Shown: positions 61,216-64,000 of the stretch, in pieces
How positions within the stretch are numbered: the stretch's first letter is position 1
Layout of the letters: each line of letters starts with the position of its first letter
Assembly (NCBI GenBank): GCA_008921705.1
Contig: VFFE01007081.1
Location: forward strand, 711,449-775,448
Reading direction: 5' to 3'
DNA from: Burhinus oedicnemus
Taxonomy: Eukaryota > Chordata > Aves > Charadriiformes > Burhinidae
Length of the DNA: 64,000 bases
Position numbers and translations under genes: made by a program
The notes under the pieces: generated by a model
The model's input: the letters and a program-made list of their open reading frames with translations, nothing else
What the model was told of the DNA's origin: nothing
Databases searched by the model: none

Positions 61216-64000
61216 TGCACAGTAAAAAAGAATATAGGCAGAGATTATAACAAGGTCTCTGATAATCCTCCCACAGCTGCTGGTAGGGCTGCATGGCCCC
61301 CTCAGGGCACCTTTCAGCACAGCCAGCCTGCAGCCACCAGGATGGCAGGGGTCCCCTAAGGGACCAGAGGACTCCTTTTTGGTTTCTTGACTTTACTGAA
61401 AGTAGAGCAAAGCTTCCGTATGAACTTCAACGTGTATGAACTTTTTTCTCTGATTCCAGTGCCTTTTCTCCACATTTCACTGCACTCAAAACTTATCAGG
61501 CAGATTTAACAATTTGAGGAAGTTGAGGAGAGAACAAAAAACATTTGGGGCCAGAAAGAGACAAAGCAACATTAGGTGACAATCTGTATTCCAATTTAGG
61601 GGAACTTTTCCATCAGCTGCCCTCAGAGAACTTGAAAAACACTTTCTTTTGCCTTTGCAGAATTGCTTTGCTTTGCCTTCAGAGTGAATGTGGCAATTTT
61701 CCAAGCCAAACTTACAGGGGAGAGGAAATAAATCACTCTAATGTTTGGCTGGTAGGAATCCAAGCAGTAGAGAAACTACCTCCTTTCTAGAAAGTCTTGT
61801 AAAAAATGGCCCGATTTACTTAATCTTTACAACTCACTAACATTTCTGCTTGAGTCTACAGTTTGCAAGCCATAAACATTGTGACAAATAATGAAGTAAT
61901 CATGCAATTAGGACTCAATTACTTATGCTATGAGTGACTTCTTGCTTGTTTTTCCCCCACATAAGAAGAAATAAATATTGTGTCTTTTTCTCTCCTCTGG
62001 TGCTAGTTTATGGCTTGAATTGTATGAAAGCCAAAAAGTTAATTCTCCTGGTTTTACCTTTGTAGGTTTATCTAGACTGTAATGGGTCATGAGGCAGTCA
62101 GGGTGCACAGTACATTTTGCTAGTTGCCCTCAGCACATGTACAAGTGAGGAGTGGGGGGATACAGAGAGGATGAACTGTGGCTTCTTTCCCTTTCCAAAA
62201 CTCAAGGCAGTCTAGTAGGTCAGGAAGCAGGGATGGACAAGTTATGGCTTTTGAACTCTGTGCACTCCTGTGGCAATTCAAGAGCAGCTGTCAGGCCAAG
62301 GCTGTGCCACGTGGCTGTCATTCAGGCTATATTGGTACAAGGGCAGGACCTGAGTAACCCACATCATTGGCTGTGGGAAGAAGTGACCCAGCAGATGCTG
62401 CTGGGTTCAGCCTGGTAGAGAGTCACTTTGGGATATCACATTGTGCCCACACCTGTTCCACAGCAGGGGTCTTCAGCCATCGCTGTCTCCCTCCTTTGAC
62501 TTACTCCCTGCGTCTCCCCCTGCTCTCCGCTCTCATACCATATGTGAGATGCAACATTCATATACGTGTATCTGATGCTGCTTTGCTATATGAAGATATT
62601 GGTCAGTGGTTTGTAAGCTCAGAAATATTGAGCAGTTCTACTGCAAGGGTTTGGCAAAAGGGGAAACAAAGAAGAAATCCTGGCTTGAAGGTGCCATGTA
62701 GTCCCATCTTAAATTATAGCTTTGTGGGTCCTTGGCCACAGGCTGAAACGAATCTCTTGATCACCCAGTCAGTGGTCTGCCAGATATCCCATGTCTTAAA
62801 TAACTTCCTGTAATAAAGGCTTGGGTTGTATGTCCCATATGGAAAGCATTCAGTACATGGGCTTTCCTGTATTTCCATGGAGACCTGCCATTTTTTTCCA
62901 GGTGCCTACAGCACAGGTGCAGCAGTTAACATGAATGTCAGCTAAACCATGCAGCTGTTCAGTCTGGTGTCTGGAGACCATGCACATGTGCCCAATGCAT
63001 AGTCACTTTACACCTGTTTGACGAGAACTGTGACAGAGCTTGCTACTCCAAATCTTGTCTGTTTTCCATTGTGGAGTCCCAGGCACATCTATGCTGAATG
63101 TCTCATGAATGCCCTCAGCTGATATGGTCTGCACCCCAACGCTCTTCTCAAGGCTGTGCGTAAAAGGCTCCTAACAAGGACCTTCTGTCAGGCTGTCTGG
63201 AGTTCAGGACGCAAGCCTCTTTTGGGTGAAACAGAGATTTCTCTCTTACTGGTCAATCACAGTTTTCCTCTTGAGTTCTTTGCTGCTGGAAGTGCTTCAT
63301 CTGTCTGCTTTTCACTGCAGTAGTGCCACTGATTTGATTCCAAGAGGACAGAGCTAGATCTGAGGTGCCAGAATAATCTATTTCTCTCATGACATGCCCA
63401 GCATATTAAAATGAAGCAATGGCCAACTTACTTATATTTGCCCTTAAATTAGGCTGTAATAGCACTGTTCTTAGGGGACCCTAGTAAGAACTGGGAGAAT
63501 GACACTAAATCAATGGACTTCTTGTTAAAAGAACTAAACTAAAACTCAGACGCTAAACCCAATGGACTTTGTTCAAACCTGTTAAAATAGACTTTCCATG
63601 AAATAATGTTGTCAATAAAGAGTTTTATCTTCAGGTTTTTAAAAGTATCTCTTACATGAATATACAGAGAAGGAAAATAGAAACCCATTGTTTGTCAAAA
63701 AAAAAAAAAAAAGAAGGAGAAAAAAAAAGCTTGTTATCACAAATCCCATGCAGTGTGAGAATAGCATGGGGTTTTCTTTTTAGTTTGGTCAACTTTATCG
63801 AGTATTCTTATTCCATTCTCTTACAACACAATGCCTTTTTCACTTTATGTTTGATTTGAATTACTCTTCTAGCTGTAAGATCCATGCATGCTGAGAGCTC
63901 TTCTGCAAAACACCCAGGATCCTGGCTCAGTTTCTTTTCCATTGATATTAATTCTTTCAGTTTCCACCCCTTACAGGACAGCCTAAATAAGGCAGAATCT
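61213..64000. other. Noncoding stretch, no gene recognised
   Basis: Somewhat less AT-rich than the rest. The 148-codon frame at 62367-62813 is not recognisable. A 16-base A run lies at 63697-63712 with further A-rich sequence to 63729. Confidence 0.6.

Noticed and set aside
62367..62813. 148-codon plus-strand open frame
   Set aside because: No recognisable domain; open frames of this size are expected by chance in 64 kb with six frames.

Overview
The window reads as noncoding DNA from a bird nuclear genome. It is AT-rich and CpG-poor, with stop codons in every frame and no open frame that looks like a normal cellular protein. The avian assignment rests on typical CR1 LINE 3' ends at 29034-29222 and 38664-39237, both ending in the short tandem repeat that closes avian CR1. 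It also rests on a solo retroviral LTR at 54824-55412 of a type I recognise as common in bird genomes. Older amniote repeats (MIR-like SINE, old CR1/L3-like LINEs) lie underneath. I could not assign any exon to a known gene, so this is most likely a gene desert or a very long intron.

Layout. Bases 1-16 kb are mostly unique AT-rich DNA with a MIR-like SINE (3757-3880) and simple repeats. Bases 16-20.2 kb hold old repeats: an L3/MIR-type 3' fragment, an old minus-strand CR1 (16341 to about 17380), a CAAA-type tract, and a long old minus-strand CR1 (about 18480 to 20200). A poly(A) run abuts a 701-base assembly gap at 22688-23388. Bases 23.4-38.4 kb are mostly unique sequence, with one short CpG-rich patch near 26.2 kb and a minus-strand CR1 at 29.0 kb. 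A two-phase pentanucleotide satellite (38418-38498) and a plus-strand CR1 with a decayed reverse-transcriptase C-terminus (38664-39237) follow.

The most interesting segment is 43510-45440. On the minus strand it carries decayed protease, reverse transcriptase, RNase H and integrase pieces, in the order of a Ty3/gypsy (Metaviridae) pol. The reverse transcriptase is split by an insertion of about 92 bp. A near-identical inverted copy of that insertion (67 bp perfect core) lies 1 kb away at 45836-45934, which looks like a local templated insertion. Ty3/gypsy elements are thought to be long extinct in birds, so a recognisable pol is worth checking.

Bases 46-54.8 kb are unique sequence with a TTTG tract and a GC-rich block. 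The solo LTR contains a CTA/CTG/CTA trinucleotide array. The last 8.5 kb is AT-rich, with two weak dispersed direct-repeat pairs and stretches that look like candidate conserved noncoding elements. All family assignments come from remembered consensus features and short motifs; no database search was run.
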